Under the pieces are notes generated by a model that saw nothing but the letters and a program-made list of their open reading frames with translations, made no database searches and was not told where the DNA came from. Both the position numbers and the translations under genes were made by a program. This document shows positions 61,517 to 64,000 of a stretch of DNA of 64,000 nucleotides, piece after piece. The stretch spans positions 14,545,001 through 14,609,000 of the forward strand of contig NC_080559.1 of the NCBI RefSeq assembly GCF_030253575.1. The letters are read 5' to 3'. Numbering within the stretch: the first letter of the stretch is position 1; every line of letters begins with the position of its first letter. This stretch comes from Rhododendron vialii. Taxonomy: Eukaryota; Streptophyta; Magnoliopsida; Ericales; Ericaceae.

Positions 61517-61785
61517 CACACATATGTTTTTCACATATCTTGCACATATATTTTTGTAGGGTCCATAACGGGGTTCTACAAAATCATCAGAACCGCTCAT
61601 GTTTTTTAAAATATTTTTTGGAGGATTCTTGTAAAAAATCAGTTCCAATGGATATCGGTAAGGGTTTTTTTAGAAATCGTAGGACAAATATTTTAAAAAA
61701 GATGAGCGATTCAGATAATTTTGTGAGACCCCGATATAAAACTCACAAAAATATATGCGCAAGACACGTGCAAAAACATATGTGC
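61517..61785. repeat. Palindromic element, about 270 bp
   Basis: CACATATGTTTTTCACATAT at the left is inverted as GTGCAAAAACATATGTG at the right. The arms also share ATATATTTTTGT and the core GAACCGCTCATGTTTTTTAA against TTAAAAAAGATGAGCGATTC. It lies about 120 bp from the preceding palindrome and shares its core words. Confidence 0.75.
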
Positions 61786-61790
61786 AAGTA

Positions 61791-63283
61791 GAACGGTTGC
61801 AGCTGTCCCACTCTGCTCAAATTCTAGCTGAAAATTGCTATTCCCCCCCCCCCCTGACACACCCCCCCGGCCCCACCTCCCTTTTCCCATTCTACCCCCC
61901 TCTCTCTCTCTCTCTCTCTGTCTCTCTCTTTTCTTTCTTTCTTTCTTTTTTTCTTTACCGTTTGGTTTTTTTTTTTCTTTTTCTTTTCAGTTTCAGTTTC
62001 GTTTTTTTTTTCATTTTATTTTCAGTTTCATTTTTTTTTTTCATTTTATTTCCTTTTCGTTCTTTCCAGTTTGAATTTTTTTCTCTCTTTAATAATAGGT
62101 TCAAGTCTAATTCTAGGCTTTGTAAAGTAATTGAGAGAAAAAAAAAGTGTTTTAATTGATCATGTTTATCCGACTGTTTTATTTTTATTTTTTTGACCTT
62201 TATAGATTAAAAAATATAGTTACTAAAATAAGTGTTTCAATTTTCAATCCGTTTGAACCGGTGCAAAGTTGTTATTTTTCTGATCATTTCATCCTTAATG
62301 GATCTAGTAAATTTTTGGCTCCAAGGCCTTTCAATGGACACCCTAAGAGAGTTTTGAAACTAAATAATGAGTCTTAGGGTATTTGTTGAAAGGCCTTAAA
62401 CCAAAAAATTCATTATGACCATTTAAAATAAAATAATAATAAAAACGATCTTTGCTCTGATTTAACTGAATTGAAAATTAAAACACTTAATTCTTGAATT
62501 ATATTTTTAAATATACAAATGGTGTATTTATAGAAATTAAATAAATAAGGTATAAGTAATTAAATAAAAAAATAAATGAAAAAATAGGTGGGACCCGGGG
62601 GGCTCAACTGCCCTCATTGGCACAGTAGCCCCTACGAAGCCCCTAAAACGTTTCCGTTTTAGTTATAAAAAAAATAGAAACCAGCCATTTGCAATCCTAT
62701 GGAGTAGAGACGTGATTTGAAGCAACATACTACTGAATCAGTTAAGAGGATTTATGCTAAATAATAGTTAACAAATTTATTAAATTGTACTATAGTTAAA
62801 AAAAAGTAATCCTAAATATAACATTTGTATTTTGGATTAGTATGTCGTTTGCAAAATACATTTCGTAATTAGTTCCCGAACACTAATTGTAATCTTAATT
62901 GAAAATAGAATTTGAGTTAACCAAAAAAAAAAAAGAAGGGAGGTAAATGGGAAAAGAAACAAATAAAGAAAATAATTGAAAAAAAAAAAATTCAAAGTGG
63001 AAGGAATAAAAGGAAATAAAGAGGAAAAAAAACGAAAAAAAAAAATTCAGCCGAAAAGAAACAAAAAGAAAATAAAGAGGGAAAAAGAAAAAGAAAAGAA
63101 AAGTAAATGGACGGAAGGGGGAAGCAGGAGAAGAAGAGAGAAAAAAAAAAAGTAAATGGGAGGAGAGAGGGGCAGGAGAAGTAAAATGGGGGGAGGGGAG
63201 GGGGTAATATGGGAAATGGGGTGTGGGGCCGGGGGGTGGGGTGTCAGGGGGGGGGGAAAGCAGCCCTCATTCTAGCTCCGTTC
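61791..63283. repeat. Large inverted-repeat element with pyrimidine and purine arms
   Basis: The left arm begins GAACGG, then TTCTAGCTGA, poly-C, CTGACACACCCCCC and CGGCCCCACC. The right arm carries the reverse complement in order: GGGGCCGGGGGGTGGGGTG, TCAGGGGGGGGG, TTCTAGCTCCGTTC. Between them lie long pyrimidine runs (61860-62060) and purine runs (62925-63240). No coding sequence. It could be a foldback or MULE-type element; no target duplication was found. Confidence 0.6.
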
Positions 63284-63804
63284 ACAGATTGAAGAGGCGT
63301 GAACAGCAGATCGAGGTTGCAGATGCGTGAACAGCAGATCGCGTACAACCGGAAATCTTCTTTTTTATAGCTCCGATCTTCTTCTTTCTAGTTCTTCATT
63401 TTTTTCCCCCACTGGTCGATCCATACCGCCGCGAATCACTGAACCGGCAGGAAACTTTCCGTTATCGCCCGGCACCGCCGGTATTGGCTGGAAAGTTCGC
63501 TGGAACGGAATCGCACCTATCTTATACCGGTTTCTCCCAAAACGGTAAGTACCGAAAGATACCGGCCGGTATGAAACGGTACGATAACCCTGCCGACCCT
63601 GCTGGTCCCCCAGTCCCCGAAGTGTTTTCATCAAATGGGGCCCAACTCAGGAGTCATGTCATACTACTGGAGTAAAAGATTTGGGAAATTGTAGTGAAGG
63701 CGCGTGGAGCAAGAGAGATATATAACCGTCATAATGAAGCACAAGACGGATGTCCAAAACCCCCCAAGCCCATACCCACCTGAGTCCCCACTCTCATCTT
63801 CCCA

Positions 63805-63808
<4 letters not shown>

Positions 63809-63844
<36 letters not shown>
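63809..63844. repeat. (CT)n microsatellite
   Basis: About 18 CT repeats upstream of a possible start codon at 63930. The arrangement resembles the leaders of the malate dehydrogenase and first NAC genes. Confidence 0.9.
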
Positions 63845-63847
<3 letters not shown>

Positions 63848-63929
63848 GAAGAAGAGGTATCATCACCGTTTCTTGTGTTTGAGATGATGTATATGTACGT
63901 ATAAATGAGTGACTTTTGATGATATGGTA

Positions 63930-64000
63930 ATGGGTTCATCAAGAAATTTGGGAAAACAAGGAGGAGGGAGCAACAACGGTAATGGGTATGATTACTCTTT
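63930..64000 (+). CDS. Possible N-terminus of an unrecognised gene, cut by the window edge
   Basis: An ATG at 63930 opens a frame that stays open to the window end (23 codons), reading MGSSRNLGKQGGGSNNGNGY and onward. The Gly/Asn/Ser-rich start is not diagnostic of any family I know. Support comes from the CT-rich leader-like sequence upstream and the change away from repeat DNA. It may simply be chance, because the visible frame is short. Confidence 0.3.
   Translation, partial: MGSSRNLGKQGGGSNNGNGYDYS

Noticed and set aside
61755..62159. 134-codon ORF rich in Phe, Ser and Leu
   Set aside because: Produced entirely by pyrimidine-rich low-complexity DNA in the arm of an inverted repeat.

Overview
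This is nuclear DNA from a flowering plant, most likely a eudicot. The evidence is AT-rich intergenic DNA, many-exon genes with GT-AG introns, a chloroplast-targeted enzyme, two plant-only NAC transcription factors, and dense plant-type transposons (PIF/Harbinger, MULE, hAT, Stowaway, Helitron, TRIM). I cannot name the species. Exon structures were built by hand from splice sites, reading frame and remembered family conservation; no alignment or transcript data were used.

Layout. (1) 1-2197: a broken PIF/Harbinger transposon on the minus strand, with both its transposase and its Myb/SANT-like second gene. (2) 2200-5950: no intact gene; AT-rich repeats, a cluster of telo-box motifs and a MITE. 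(3) 6006-10292 (+): a complete five-exon gene for the spliceosomal core protein SmF (88 aa); its third intron holds a 1.4 kb MULE with a perfect 9-bp target-site duplication. (4) 10.3-16.8 kb: repeats only, including an inverted-repeat element, a diverged direct duplication and a TRIM-like LTR fragment. (5) 16843-22272 (+): a complete 14-exon gene for chloroplast NADP-malate dehydrogenase (440 aa), with both redox cysteine pairs present. (6) 24163-31380 (-): a six-exon NAC transcription factor with a C-terminal membrane anchor (545 aa). (7) 35938-41342 (-): a four-exon NAC factor with no membrane anchor and a C-terminal coiled coil (407 aa). The two NAC genes lie head-to-tail and share exon boundaries, so they look like an old tandem duplication. 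(8) 41.4-48 kb: AT-rich DNA, microsatellites and a 3.2 kb Helitron (44008-47219) with a textbook 3' hairpin and CTAG end. (9) 48.2-50 kb: the 5' leader and first codons of a CrRLK1L (FERONIA/THESEUS-type) receptor kinase, broken by an in-frame stop and truncated; its leader intron carries a hAT element that itself holds a Tourist-like MITE. (10) 50-64 kb: almost entirely repeats (Stowaway-like MITEs, long palindromes, tandem duplications). A possible gene start runs off the right edge at 63930.

The live genes have unrelated jobs: RNA splicing, the chloroplast malate valve, and stress/chromatin transcription control. There is no operon logic. I saw no new enzyme system. The most unusual material is structural: intronic MULEs that may carry captured gene fragments, a family of long palindromic elements sharing a core motif, and the nested insertions in the receptor-kinase remnant.
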